The translations under genes were made by a program, and so were the position numbers. The notes under the pieces are model-generated. The model saw only the letters and a program-made list of their open reading frames with translations, was not told the DNA's origin and searched no databases. A stretch of DNA of 64,000 nucleotides from UBA12191 sp964422295 (lineage in GTDB: Bacteria > Planctomycetota > UBA8108 > UBA1146), in NCBI GenBank assembly GCA_964422295.1, contig CAYRAM010000010.1, positions 26,414 to 90,413 on the forward strand. The letters are read 5' to 3'. Below, piece by piece: positions 7,815 to 19,200 of this stretch (the stretch's first letter is position 1; every line of letters starts with the position of its first letter).

Positions 7815-8792
7815 CTAGGGAGCACCGGTCTTGTAGACGACCGAACCGGAGACACCTTCGATGACGCAACCTGCCGGATCGAACCCGAACAGGGTGACAT
7901 CCCCCTCGATGCTCTGGACTGTTGCACCGTCCCTGCCATCGATCAGCAAGACGTCTCCGGTGACGTATCGGACTTCGAGAGCTCCTTCGCGTCCCCAAAT
8001 TTCGATGGGTCCGGTGATTTCACTGACGCGACAGGCTTCGGCACCATCCCGGATCTTCAAGGACCCTTCGACTCCCACCACATCGCAGGGGCCAGTACCG
8101 GAACTGATGTCTACCTTTCCGGTCACCTGATAAATCTCGATGGAGCCTCTCAGGCTGGTGATGGATAGATTGCCCTTGAATCCTTCGATGGCGATGGAAC
8201 CTCCGCTGTCCTGAATATCGAGATCGAAGTCGATGGAGTCATCGGCAGGGAGTGTGATCTTCAGATCGATGTCACACTCTTCATCTGCGAGCAAATGTGG
8301 TTCGATCAGTCTTGCACGATAACGGCCCGGAGAAGTGTTATCGAGGATGACACGTACTTCCGAAGCAAGCGCCCGGGCACGATCGAGGCCTTTTGCGCGA
8401 CTGATCACCTCAGCCGTAAAGGCGATGGTATTTGCTTGCGGATCACGGCAGATCTGCAAGGGGCCCGATCCATTCATCAAAACAAGTTTCTCAACGGTCG
8501 CCGGATCAAGGGTGACCGAAGTCATCGAGTCTTTTTCTGAAAGGGATTCGGTGCCCAGTTCATTGATAAGGTCTATCTCACCTGAAACAGGAGCAGTTTC
8601 TGCAATTGTGGTCCCATCCTGCACTGCCGGACGAATTTCTCCGGCAATGATGGAACTCTCCACCTGGGGTGCCTCTTCGATAGGTCGAGGAGTGACAGAT
8701 GGAGATTTTTCAGGTTTGCGTACGGGAGTTTTCGCACACCCGGAGAGCAACACCAATCCACAAAGAAACGACACCAGGAACTTGGAGATCAT
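7815..8792 (-). CDS. Lipoprotein with DUF4097-like beta-helical adhesin domain
   Basis: A 325-residue protein with a classic lipoprotein signal: hydrophobic residues 4-15 and lipobox LLSGC, giving C19 as lipidation site. Residues 20-105 are a low-complexity Pro/Glu/Ser linker. From about 120 on it forms repeated short beta strands alternating charged and hydrophobic residues (GSIAIEGFKGNLSITSLRG, then SIEIYQVTGKVDISS), the pattern of DUF4097 and related auto-transporter-like beta solenoids. ATG 8792 is chosen because GAGG lies seven bases upstream. It precedes the EboE-like gene by nine bases and is probably cotranscribed. Function unknown; a surface or periplasmic scaffold is likely. Confidence 0.72.
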   Translation of the reverse strand: MISKFLVSFLCGLVLLSGCAKTPVRKPEKSPSVTPRPIEEAPQVESSIIAGEIRPAVQDGTTIAETAPVSGEIDLINELGTESLSEKDSMTSVTLDPATVEKLVLMNGSGPLQICRDPQANTIAFTAEVISRAKGLDRARALASEVRVILDNTSPGRYRARLIEPHLLADEECDIDLKITLPADDSIDFDLDIQDSGGSIAIEGFKGNLSITSLRGSIEIYQVTGKVDISSGTGPCDVVGVEGSLKIRDGAEACRVSEITGPIEIWGREGALEVRYVTGDVLLIDGRDGATVQSIEGDVTLFGFDPAGCVIEGVSGSVVYKTGAP

Positions 8793-8960
8793 GACATTCC
8801 TCATTATCAATCTGGAGCAAGACCGGGAGTGTATCACGAAGCATTCACCGCAGGAGAGGTGGAAGAGGAAAATTCGGGGGAATCATGAGTTTGACCCTTT
8901 CCTTGCTCTCAGGGAAGATTTCAGAGATGCTGGTCGAGGTCTTGCCAAAAGGAGCTGTCG

Positions 8961-9971
8961 ATGACCGATACGGATCAATCTCTGGAACAACTCAAATCAG
9001 ATTTTCACCGCGTTCGTGAGGAAGTGGGGAAGATACTTGTAGGTCAGGATGAAGTTGTTGAAACGGTCCTCATCGCTCTGTTCGCAGGGGGCCACTGCCT
9101 TCTTGAGGGAGTTCCAGGTTTGGGAAAAACCCTGTTGGTGCGAACCCTTAGCGGCTCTCTGGATTTGGATTACTCGAGGATCCAATTTACACCCGACCTG
9201 ATGCCCGCAGATATCACCGGAACCCGGATCGTCACCGAGGATGAACGGGGAAAGAAAGAGTTTGTTTTTCAGCGAGGCCCCATCTTTGCCCAAATTGTTC
9301 TCGCAGATGAGATCAACAGGGCAACACCGAAAACCCAATCCGCTTTGCTCGAGGCGATGCAGGAAGGGGAGGTTACAGCCGGAGGAGAGACCCATCGCCT
9401 GGATCAACCCTTCATCGTACTGGCAACCCAGAATCCCCTTGAGATGGATGGAACATATCCCCTTCCCGAAGCTCAGTTGGACAGATTCATTTTCAAGGTT
9501 CATGTCCCATTCCCCAGCAGGGAGGAATTGAATGAAATCTTGATCAGAACAACTGGCCAACACTCTGCAAACGTTGAGGCGGTATTGGATGGAGACAGGA
9601 TCCTTGGCCACAGGGATTGTGTGAGAAAGGTCGAAGCAGCACCGCATGTGCAGGATTTTGCGGTGCGAATGCTGTTGGCGACACACCCCGACTCGGAGCA
9701 CTCCACTGATCAGGTTCAGCGTTGGGTTCGTTACGGTGCGAGTCCACGGGGTGTGCAATCTCTGTTGCTGGGAGCAAAGGTACGTGCTGCCCTCGATAAT
9801 CGGTTGCACGTCAGCTTCGACGATGTCCGCAAGACTGCTCCGGCAGCACTCCGTCACAGGGTGTTGTTGGGTTTTGAAGGAGAAGCCGAGGGAATCCCGG
9901 TGGATGAAATTGTCGCCGAAGTTGTCGAACAAACGGAAGAGATCACCGATTCCGGGGTGAATAGCGCATGA
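8961..9971 (+). CDS. MoxR family AAA+ ATPase
   Basis: A 336-residue AAA+ chaperone of the MoxR class, usually paired with von Willebrand factor A proteins to mature metal-cofactor or surface enzymes. Walker A is GVPGLGKT (about residues 50-57) and Walker B VLADEINRA (about 113-121), followed by sensor 1 IVLATQNP and the C-terminal helical lid. AAGGAG is six bases before ATG. Its stop overlaps the start of the next gene by four bases (ATGA), so it heads a MoxR-DUF58-BatA operon. Confidence in family is high; the client protein is unknown. Confidence 0.93.
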   Translation: MTDTDQSLEQLKSDFHRVREEVGKILVGQDEVVETVLIALFAGGHCLLEGVPGLGKTLLVRTLSGSLDLDYSRIQFTPDLMPADITGTRIVTEDERGKKEFVFQRGPIFAQIVLADEINRATPKTQSALLEAMQEGEVTAGGETHRLDQPFIVLATQNPLEMDGTYPLPEAQLDRFIFKVHVPFPSREELNEILIRTTGQHSANVEAVLDGDRILGHRDCVRKVEAAPHVQDFAVRMLLATHPDSEHSTDQVQRWVRYGASPRGVQSLLLGAKVRAALDNRLHVSFDDVRKTAPAALRHRVLLGFEGEAEGIPVDEIVAEVVEQTEEITDSGVNSA

Positions 9972-10867
9972 GCGGAGCCGGGTCGGAAGAGACTCCCTTG
10001 CTGGACGAGGAATTCCTGGCCCGGTGCGCCAAGTTGGTTCTATTTTCTCGTTCAGTGATCCAGGGAAGGGTCCGTGGAGAAAAGCGATCCAAGCGACGGG
10101 GAATGTCGACCGAGTTCGCCGACCACAAAGACTACACTCCCGGAGATGACCTGCGCCATCTCGATTGGAATATCTTCGGCAGACTTGAAAAACTATTCAT
10201 CAAATTGTTCGAGGAGGAAGAAGAGCGCAATGTTTTTCTGCTTCTTGATGCTTCTGCATCGATGCAGATTGGCGAACCGGACAAGTGGCGCCATGCACGC
10301 CAAATCGCCGCTGCATTGGGAGCCATCGCCCTCTCCTCAGGAGATCGGGTACACCTGCGGGTGTTCGATGAAAAGATGCGTCCCTTCTATCCTGCTCTGA
10401 GGGGATCCCGATCGGTTCTGCGACTGGTTGATACTTTGGACAAGTTACCGCCAGGGAAAGGAACCTCATTGGGCAGATCCCTCCGCGCCCATGCCGCCGC
10501 GTGTCCTCCGGGATCGATTCAAATTCTCATCTCGGATCTGCTCGATCCCCAAGGGCTTGAGGATGCCTTGCGACAAGTCCCCGGAAGTCGTGGAGACAGT
10601 TGGCTGGTGCACCTGCTGGCGGGATCGGAAATCAACCCGGATCTTCAAGGTGATCTGCGATTGATGGATGCTGAGGTTTCGCAGCATGTCGACGTGACAT
10701 TGACCCGATCAGTGTTGAGTGCGTATCAAAATGCTGTGGAAGAATTTCGCCACGATTTGCGGACCCACTGCCAACGATTCAAGATTCAGCCGCTGGAAGT
10801 CAGTACTGCGACTCCGTTTGATCAGGTCATCCTCGAATGGATGCGCCAGAAGCGGTGGCTGACATGA
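9968..10867 (+). CDS. DUF58 domain protein (VWA-like)
   Basis: A 299-residue cytosolic protein. The DUF58 signature GDDLRHLDWNIFGRLEKLFI is at about residues 57-76, and a MIDAS-like LLDASASM motif follows at about 95-102, so it belongs to the VWA-like partners of MoxR. The ATG overlaps the moxR stop by four bases and its own TGA overlaps the start of the BatA-like gene, indicating translational coupling across all three genes. Confidence 0.9.
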   Translation: MSGAGSEETPLLDEEFLARCAKLVLFSRSVIQGRVRGEKRSKRRGMSTEFADHKDYTPGDDLRHLDWNIFGRLEKLFIKLFEEEEERNVFLLLDASASMQIGEPDKWRHARQIAAALGAIALSSGDRVHLRVFDEKMRPFYPALRGSRSVLRLVDTLDKLPPGKGTSLGRSLRAHAAACPPGSIQILISDLLDPQGLEDALRQVPGSRGDSWLVHLLAGSEINPDLQGDLRLMDAEVSQHVDVTLTRSVLSAYQNAVEEFRHDLRTHCQRFKIQPLEVSTATPFDQVILEWMRQKRWLT

Positions 10868-12819
10868 TCTTTGGTGCTCCCCAATTTTTGATCTGGTCAC
10901 TGTTGATTCCTCTGCTGTTGCTATTGTGGTTCCTCAAGATCCGCCGTCGTCCTCAAACTGTTGGAAGCACCCTGTTGTGGGCAAGGGCACTTGAAGACGA
11001 AAGGGTTCGTTCACCATTTCAACGCCTGGTGAAGAATTTGTTGCTGCTTTTTCAATTGCTCACGCTGATATTGCTGATTTTGGCCCTGATCAGACCGGAG
11101 TGGGGGTCCATCACCGATACGTCACGTCTTAACGTGATCCTCGTTGACAGATCCGCGAGCATGAATGCTTTGGAGCAGGATGGCCGGACTCGTTTTGAAC
11201 ATGCCAGGGATCGTGCCCTCGAAAGAGTCGACGACATCGCAGGTGAGCGCGGAGTATTGATCGCATTTGGAGCAACATCAGAAGCAGAGACCCCAGTGAC
11301 CACTGATATGTCACTGTTGGAGAAGGCGATCCGCAAATTGGAAGCGGGTTCAGGAGAGACGCGCTTTGAAGAGGCGATGGAATTGGCGTTGTCATTTGTT
11401 CGTCAGGATGAGTTGATTCCTTCAGTTGACGATGGAGATGGCGAGACTGAGGGAGAGCTTCTCTCAAATCAGCCGGATGCTCGCATCATATTGATTTCCG
11501 ATGGCGTGATCCCTGAGTGGAAAGGGGACCCCATCGAGGTTCCGGTGATCAATGAGGTCGTGGGTGAAGCTTCTTCAAATGTTGGAGTCACGGCTTTTGC
11601 AGCACGTCGTGAGTATTCAGAGGAGGGGGATCTCAAAGTTTTGTTGGAAGTGCGAAACACCGGAGATGACCTGGTTGAGGGTACATTGGCTTTGTCTGGT
11701 GATGGAAATGTCCTGGAAGTGTCGGCTCCTCGAACCCTTGAAGCGGGGGAACGATGGCTTCAGACATTTTCGACGAGGGCAGGTGGAATCCAGAAATTGG
11801 AGGTGGAATGGAAGCCTGTCAGTGGAGATGCACTTCCGATCGATAATAAGGCGTGGCTCAGTTTAAAGAGGGTCAGGCCATTGAGGGTTCTTTTCGTGGG
11901 AAGTCAAAATCTGATTCTCGAGAATGCAATGTCAGTGATCGACAACTTGGAGGTTGAGAAACTGCCTTTCGAAGATGTCGATCTGGAAGCCCTGCCCCGC
12001 GATTACGATGTCGTCGTCTGGAATCAACAGATCCCTGAAGAACTTCCTCAGGGAGTGGGACATCTCGTATTCGATGCGATCCCTGCTCCTTTCTGGTCGG
12101 AGGTTCCTGCCGTTGTTGAACAACCGGCCATCGTTCGATGGGCTTCCGACGACCCCGTGTTGCGCTTTTCTTCGATGGCACCTCTCGATGGAAGAATTTT
12201 GAAGACTCGCCCTTTGCCCCGGGGCAGAGGGACCCGTGCATTGGTCGAAGTTCGTGAAGGAGCATTGATTTCCCGATTCGCTTCGGAAGGTCTGCGGGGA
12301 ATCGTCATCTCGTTTGACATCCTCGATTCCGGTTGGCCACTGAGTCCGTCATTCCCGTTGTTCTTCACAGCGGCTTTGAGTGATTTGGGAAGACTGGAAA
12401 GCGGAGTCAACTCGGGGATCCGCAGTGGTGACTTGGTCCAGGTCCGCCCTGGAAGAGAGTTGGAGACACTGTTTCACCGGCTTCCTAACGGATCCACGAA
12501 GATGGAGCCCCTCAACAGGGATGGTCTGCTGCGATGGCGAGCAGGAGACGAGTTGGGAATACATCGATTTCAATCCCAGTCCGTGATTCCGGCAGAAGAC
12601 ATTGAGTCTGCAGAGAATTTTTCACTCGATGTTCCAGTCAATCTCCTTTCTCTTGAGGAGAGTCGTATCGAGCCACGTCCCGGATTTAATTTGGGCGCAT
12701 CCACAGCGAATGCGGGTGCATTTTCCTGGGGCCAGGCGCGCAGGGAATACTGGCCATGGTTATTGGGTTTGGGTCTACTGGCATTGATGCTGGAGTGGTT
12801 TATCTATCATCGCAGATGA
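10864..12819 (+). CDS. BatA-like membrane VWA domain protein
   Basis: A 651-residue inner-membrane protein. It opens with the aerotolerance-regulator N-terminal segment (FLIWSLLIPLLLLLWFLKIR, residues 8-27), has a second helix near 65-85, a VWA domain with MIDAS motif DRSASM (about residue 97), a long beta-rich region, and a C-terminal helix WLLGLGLLALMLEWFIYHR. The start is ATG 10864, forming ATGA with the DUF58 stop; an in-frame ATG at 10837 would add nine residues but fits the family worse. It likely acts with the MoxR and DUF58 proteins as a membrane-anchored metal-dependent adaptor in envelope stress or enzyme maturation. Confidence 0.88.
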   Translation: MIFGAPQFLIWSLLIPLLLLLWFLKIRRRPQTVGSTLLWARALEDERVRSPFQRLVKNLLLLFQLLTLILLILALIRPEWGSITDTSRLNVILVDRSASMNALEQDGRTRFEHARDRALERVDDIAGERGVLIAFGATSEAETPVTTDMSLLEKAIRKLEAGSGETRFEEAMELALSFVRQDELIPSVDDGDGETEGELLSNQPDARIILISDGVIPEWKGDPIEVPVINEVVGEASSNVGVTAFAARREYSEEGDLKVLLEVRNTGDDLVEGTLALSGDGNVLEVSAPRTLEAGERWLQTFSTRAGGIQKLEVEWKPVSGDALPIDNKAWLSLKRVRPLRVLFVGSQNLILENAMSVIDNLEVEKLPFEDVDLEALPRDYDVVVWNQQIPEELPQGVGHLVFDAIPAPFWSEVPAVVEQPAIVRWASDDPVLRFSSMAPLDGRILKTRPLPRGRGTRALVEVREGALISRFASEGLRGIVISFDILDSGWPLSPSFPLFFTAALSDLGRLESGVNSGIRSGDLVQVRPGRELETLFHRLPNGSTKMEPLNRDGLLRWRAGDELGIHRFQSQSVIPAEDIESAENFSLDVPVNLLSLEESRIEPRPGFNLGASTANAGAFSWGQARREYWPWLLGLGLLALMLEWFIYHRR

Positions 12820-12852
12820 ACTTTGATCACAGATTTGAGAGGATGACGAGTA

Positions 12853-13293
12853 ATGGAATTGACCGTGTATCTCGCAGGCCAAATTCATGACGATTGGAGA
12901 GGTCGGCTCAAGTCAAATGCAGAGGAGCGGGGGTTGCCGATTCAATTTGTTGGCCCCCAGGATGATCATCCCCTTTCTGATGCCATTGGTGAAAATATTC
13001 TCGGCGAGCAATCCAATTCACGCTGGAAAGATGAACTGGCATCCCAATTCAACAATCTTCGCACGAGAGTCTTGATGAACCGTTGTGATGTTGTGGTCGC
13101 ACAGTTTGGCGAAGAGTACCGCCAGTGGAATGCGGCGATGGATGCGGGAATCGCTCTGGCTGCAGACAAGCCGCTGATCCTTGTCAGAGATCCTTCTTTG
13201 CACCACGCCCTGAAGGAGATTTCCCAGCGCGCCCAGGCCACGGTCGATCATCCCGACCAAGTCCTGGATGCGCTGGAATACATCCTTCGTTAG
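12853..13293 (+). CDS. YtoQ family protein
   Basis: A 146-residue protein matching the YtoQ family, named after a Bacillus protein and related in fold to nucleoside deoxyribosyltransferases. Seen: MELTVYLAGQIHDDWR at the N-terminus, FVGPQDDHPLSDAIGENIL, and CDVVVAQFGEEYRQWNAAMD followed by GIALAADKPLILV, typical of the family. It starts 34 bases after the BatA-like gene and may ride on the same transcript. Its stop is two bases from that of the giant gene on the other strand, so no room exists for a terminator. Biochemical function is unknown. Confidence 0.82.
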   Translation: MELTVYLAGQIHDDWRGRLKSNAEERGLPIQFVGPQDDHPLSDAIGENILGEQSNSRWKDELASQFNNLRTRVLMNRCDVVVAQFGEEYRQWNAAMDAGIALAADKPLILVRDPSLHHALKEISQRAQATVDHPDQVLDALEYILR

Positions 13294-13294
13294 A

Positions 13295-16200
13295 TCAATC
13301 GGTAGCCTTCTTGATCTGAATGCCCTTCTGGGTGTTATCAACGTCGTAACGCCACCCTCGATTTCGGGCGTCGAAATTGTCCGCGTTGAAGCGAATCACA
13401 TTCTTGAAGTAGTCCTCCATCTGCAATTGTTGGACTTCTCGGATTTCTTTATCGACTACTTGCCCTTGGAAATCTTCCTCTTCTTCGAGGGGAGCCAAAC
13501 TGCCCGCCATGCGGAAGAATGCGTAATCACTTTTTCCTCTGCGAGCGATCACTGTGTAGCGATTATCCACAGAGGAAAGGAACAAACCCCTCCGATCGGT
13601 GGTCCCAAAAATGGTTCCTTCTGAGCCGGGGAGGTATGGATCGAGGATTCTGACCTCGACATCAGGAATCAATTTTCCAGTGGTGGGATCAACGATTTGT
13701 ACCCGTAAAGTTCCATCCGTCTTTTGGACCACCATTTCCATCCGGTTGACCAGGATCAGGCAGGATGTGTGCACATCGCCACCGCGGACGATGACCAGGT
13801 ATGCACCTTCATCTTCGATGGGGATGTCGATATCACGGGTTGCATGAAGAGTTCCGCCGGCGGTTCCCTGTGCACCCAACTCGACCGTTTTACTGAGCGT
13901 GGGGGAGATTCCGCTGAGATTGACTTCGGTGACGCGAGAAAGATCCTGTTCCCTGAGTGCAAGTGTCATCAGATTGACCTTGTAGGCGAGGACTTCGGCA
14001 CTGTCGATGTTGCGGTAGCGTAGTTCGATGGATACAGGGTCCCCAGGACGGAATTCCGAAATTTCATCCAGTTCCAATTCCCGGGCATTGATCTGCCTCA
14101 AGGAATCCTTGGCATCCGCAAACTGGTCCTCGACCATTTCGTAGAATTTTGAGGCTGCTTCAGGTTGGTTTGCCGCATGATGGATCTGGCCGATGATGAA
14201 GAGAGATAGATCCCTGTTTTCACTAGGCCTTTCTCCTCCGGAGGCAACGGGGTAGCGGCTGTCAGCGATCTGCTCCAGGAGACTCATGGCATCCTCATCT
14301 TCACCGAGAGCCCACATGGCGACCGCTTGGGTATAGCGGAAGGAATCTAGGTATCTCGGCTTCTGATAGCGTCGTGCCAAAGTTTCTGATTCGCGCCTGG
14401 CCTGAGCCCAATTTTTTTGACTGAGCAAACTGCTGACCAGATTGAGTCCTGCATCGGGAGCGGTTGGATCATCCCCATGCAATGTCAGGAATCGGTAGAG
14501 AATCCTGCGACCCAGGAGTCCAAGTTGAATCCTCTCTTCGGCAGTGAATTCGCCATTTCCTGCTGAAGCATTGAGAGCAACATCCGCCAGGTACTGCTCT
14601 GCAGCCAATACAGCCGGAGTCGTGGGATTTTCCTTGGTCAATTGCTGAAGCAGATTCAGGGAAGGGATCAAACCACTTTCCGAAAGCAGATCGCTGACCT
14701 TTCGATCACGGGCGAAGATGGCTTCGTTGACCGCCATGAAAATCTGCATTGAGCGGGAAGATTCGCCGAGAGTTCGGTAAGCCTCTCCAAGACGAATGAA
14801 ATTGATGAGGCTGAGAGTCAGATCGGGGTTTCTCTCCTTGAGAATCTCAAAGAATGAAACCATCGATGCATTATCTCCCGCCTCCATGGCTGAAAGCATG
14901 AGTATGCGGGCAATCTCCCGTGCTGATCCCCCCTTCAATTCATCCGAATACTCGTTCCACAGTGGCTCAAGCATGCTGCGGGCATCGCGCCAGCGGCCAT
15001 CATCCCACAAACGCTTTCCGCGGGCGAAAATCTCCTCTGGGGTGGGTCTGTACTCGTCCGGAGATTCTTCATCCGGGTTCAGTACAGTGATGGCCTGGGG
15101 TGTTCCGAGGGTCATTCGTTGCGGCTCTGCAACACTGCGAATGATGACAGGTGGCATTCGGTACTCACCCGGACTGATTGCAACTACCGAAAATTCAACA
15201 TTCATCCGCGTGCGAACTGTGCCCCAGACCTTGAGAAGTCCATCGTCGGCTTCCTTGTAAGTGTAGTTCCCTTTGAGAGATTCTTGATCCAGCATCAGAC
15301 CGCTGGGAATCCTCATTTCGATTTCAACGAATTCCGATTTGCGTCTCGGAGCAGTTAATTGAAATTCGAATTGGGCTGCTTCCCCCGGAACGAGGTGTCG
15401 AATTTTGTTTTTCCAGCGGCTCTCGGTCTTTTTCAAAATGTTGAATCCGGTAGGCAAGACTCTGCCGGACATTCGAGGAGCTGCTGCCAGGAAATTGGCT
15501 TCATTGATATCGAAGTCGCGATCCTTGAACTTTGGATATCCGCCGTATTTGCCAGTCAACTCAGCGGTGAAGAATGCACCGCTGTCGCCGAGAAATTTTG
15601 CTGCAAGATCGAACTCAGCAGGCCCATCTCCCAGATCCAACAGGATGGAGTCATGGAGTTTTCCATCACCCACCTGCAAGGTTCCACGTTCGACCCCATT
15701 GATGCTGAAGATCACTTCGCAATCGCGTTGCCCGGGTACGGTGGTCCCTTGCCAGCGCAAAAGAGCAGCGATGGACAGGGCAGTACCGCGATCCATTTGA
15801 TAAGTCAGTCGACCTCGTAACCATCGGGCCGCTGACTCACTGCGATCAGCAGGAAGATCTGTGACCGTCAGTGCGTGCAAACACAGGGCGGTCAAGAAGC
15901 GTGGAAGGCGGTACAACGCCATCTCTGCGGCACCATTATCTTCGTTGGTCCATGACCCATCAGGCTGCTGACGATCGAGAAGTGTGAGAGCCACTTCGAT
16001 GGACATGGCATTTCGTTCGAGGTGGCCCAAGGCTCGAATCAATGCTGCGAGTCCTGCGGTCGACAGCTTGTTGCGATTTCTGTGTAGTCGGTTGGCTGCT
16101 CCAAAGTCACCGGAGCCTGTACTTGCCAGTGCTGCGAGCAAGATCGCTTTCTGATTCAACTTCCCCTGATCCGTATCGCGGAATCTCTTTTCCAAAAACG

Positions 16201-19200
16201 GAATGGCGCGGCCAAAGACTCGATCAGGAACTGCGAACCCCTCGGCCCTGGCAGCGGAGAGGGATTCGATGACGACGGCAGTGACCGAATCAGAAAAGGA
16301 ATCGCGTGTAGTGCCCGTGGATGGCAACCATGGCCAATCTCCACTTCTGGTTTGGGCGGTGACCAGACGCTGTATCAGACTTTTGGCCTGCCGGCGCAGA
16401 TTCTTTTTAATTGGCTCTTCGACAGAAGAACCCCTTTCAGCGGAGATTTGCAGCGCTTCGATAATTGCGAGAAGTCTCGCTGCGACTGTGAAGTGATCTT
16501 CGACCACAGGTGAAGGACCGATGATCCTGCCCCCAGACAGATGACCGGAGTGGAGTCCACCCCGGTTCCCGGACAGTCGGTCGATGAGACCGGAATCGAT
16601 GGATGCGCCGAGGGTGAGACGCAACCTGCGTTCGAGGAGATCCTCCTGGTTGGTGAATCCCATCTTTTCTCGTCGAGATTCTCCTTCGAGAATCCAGCCG
16701 ATGCGGCTGTAGACATCGAGTCCCCACCGTTGGACGCTCACAGAACCATCTTGGGTGTAAGTTTGATCGCCGACCTTGACTTCGATTCGATAGGGGCGAA
16801 TCGCTTCCGAACCCAATGCAGGCCAACGATCGAGCAGTACCTCCTGCAGTCCGGGGAGCAGTGCGATGTTGCTCTCGGATCTGCTTTCGCCATCTGCGGA
16901 TGGCCATGAGAGAGAGACTCTGGCCTGGGTCTGTAATCCCGTGTCATTAAACAACCGGATTCTGGGAGTGATCTCATCACCTTCGAGTGCGATGGCGGGA
17001 ATCAGCGATTCGATCACCAACTCCTCCCTTGTCAGGAATTCAGAGTCCTTTTCTCCAAATAGATCCCCTGAGGCGACTCCGCGCGCCCGAATACGCCATG
17101 TGGAATTGCGGTCAGGAATCCGGAAGGTCAATTTTCCTTTACCCGAATCGTCGGTAATCAGGGACCCTTCCCAGAAAGCGAGATAACGCGTTGCCTGAAT
17201 TTCTTCCTGCCCCCGGGAACCGTCTCTGCCCGCTTCCATGCCACTTTCTCCAGATTTGGCTTTGCCAAAGCGGGATCCGAAAGCACCTGCGCCATCTCCA
17301 CCAAAAGCAAAGTTTCTTACATCGGCACCAGCCTGCCTTCCAAGTGTTTGTCGGCCTCTCCTTGAACCCATTTCTGCGGCTGGCATAGGCATATCAGCAT
17401 TTGCCAAAACCTCGAGACCCATACTGACCGACTGTTCCATCATCCGCTTTTCGATGATGCGTTGTTCCGCCAGCAGATTTTCTTCGATGGTTTTGGTGAC
17501 ACCTGAGTAGCGAAATTCACAGGAAGAAGTGATAGAAAGGATCCGCGCCGGATCGTGGTCACCGTGGGAGACCGTCAATTCTTCAAACCAATCGGGGTAA
17601 AGATCATCGATGGATGCATCGAGCACTGCGAGTGCGATCTCTGCGGAGACGGGCTGATCAAGCAGATCTCTGGTCTCAACTTCGAGAGTCACCTCGCTTC
17701 CCGGCTCTACTGGTCCTTCTGGTGGAGAGATGCTGACCTTCAACTTTCTCCGGATCTTGAATGTTGTATCTGCTTTTTGCAGACCGGATTCGCCCATCTT
17801 TGCCACTCTCAAGGTCGCCGCAGAGCGGATCTCAGGACTTGCGGTGAAGGAGATGGTGTTCTTGCCCTTGCTCAAATCGATGATGCGATGGCTGACGAGT
17901 TGGTCACCCAGGATCGTCAGCAATGCCGGGCCGGCATCACTGGTGCACTGCAGGGTCAGGTCACGGTCTTCCCCGGTGACCAGTGCCACATCTTCGACGA
18001 GCCATATCAATTCGTTCTCATCCGCATCTCCATAGACCCGGATCGGTTCTTGCGCACGGATAGGATGGCCCCATCGATCAACACCCTCCGCTTTCAAACT
18101 CAGGGATCCCGATTTCTCCAATGGAATACGAATTTCCGCCTGGCCATCCGCATCGGTAGTGACAGAAAACTCGGCGAGACTGCGATCACTCCAACGATTG
18201 GATCGACGCACACGCTCATTGAGAGTGAGGGAGACATCCCTGCTGATCGCTTTTCCAGACAGATCGCGGGTTTGGACGGTGACGGGGACACTTTCGCCGA
18301 TCATGAATTGCCCACCTCGGCGTGGAATCTCCAGAGAGATTTCCCAAAGCCTCTGTCTCAGAGGAATCACCAGTGAGCGCTGAATACCTTCGTCTCGCAG
18401 GAAGGCGTTAAAGGACAGGGTGGTACTCTCAGCAGTTCTCGAATCGAAGGTAAAGGTCGCGGAACCCTGCTCGTCAAGAATCAATTCCTGCTCGATCAAT
18501 TCATTGCGATAGGGGAGCTGTACGGTGACAGGGCTTCCAGTCAGGGGTTTTCCATACCAGGTTTGAGCAGTCACCTTCAAATTTATTTGTTCCCCTCTGA
18601 CGTAGACGCTTCGTTCAGAGGTGAAGTCCAGTTGAACTGGCAAAGGTTTGGGAACTTCGACATAAAAATTTTGTGAAGTGCGGAATCCGTGGGGGGATGT
18701 CACCTCCAACTGCCAAATACCCATGGGGGCACCCAAAGGCAATTCAAAGGAACCTTGAAGAGTCCCCAGTGATCCAAAGACCCCTTCCTCCATGAAGATT
18801 TCCACACCCTCAGGATCGAGGATTCGGACTCTGCCTGCTTCATCACCTGGAAGGATCCACTGCTGATCCTCCAACTCACGGATGAGGGCACTCCAGTGAA
18901 CGCTGTCCCCCGGTTGGTATGTGGCACTGTTCATCAGGATGTGTCCGAGAGGGGAAAGCCCCCGGGCCACGAGGGTATTGCGAAGACCGATGCCTGCAAC
19001 TGCCGAGTTGTTATCAAGCATGGCGAGAACACGGACACTGTCATCCCGGTCGAGATCATCGTATTGGAGCCGGATCGTACCGTCTGATCCGGTTCGGACG
19101 TCGCGTATCACCGGTTGATCGTCAGGGCCGGGTGTTGCTATCAATACCCTTGCACCCGATGCAGGCTTTTTGTTGACCATATCTTGTGCATAGATCAATA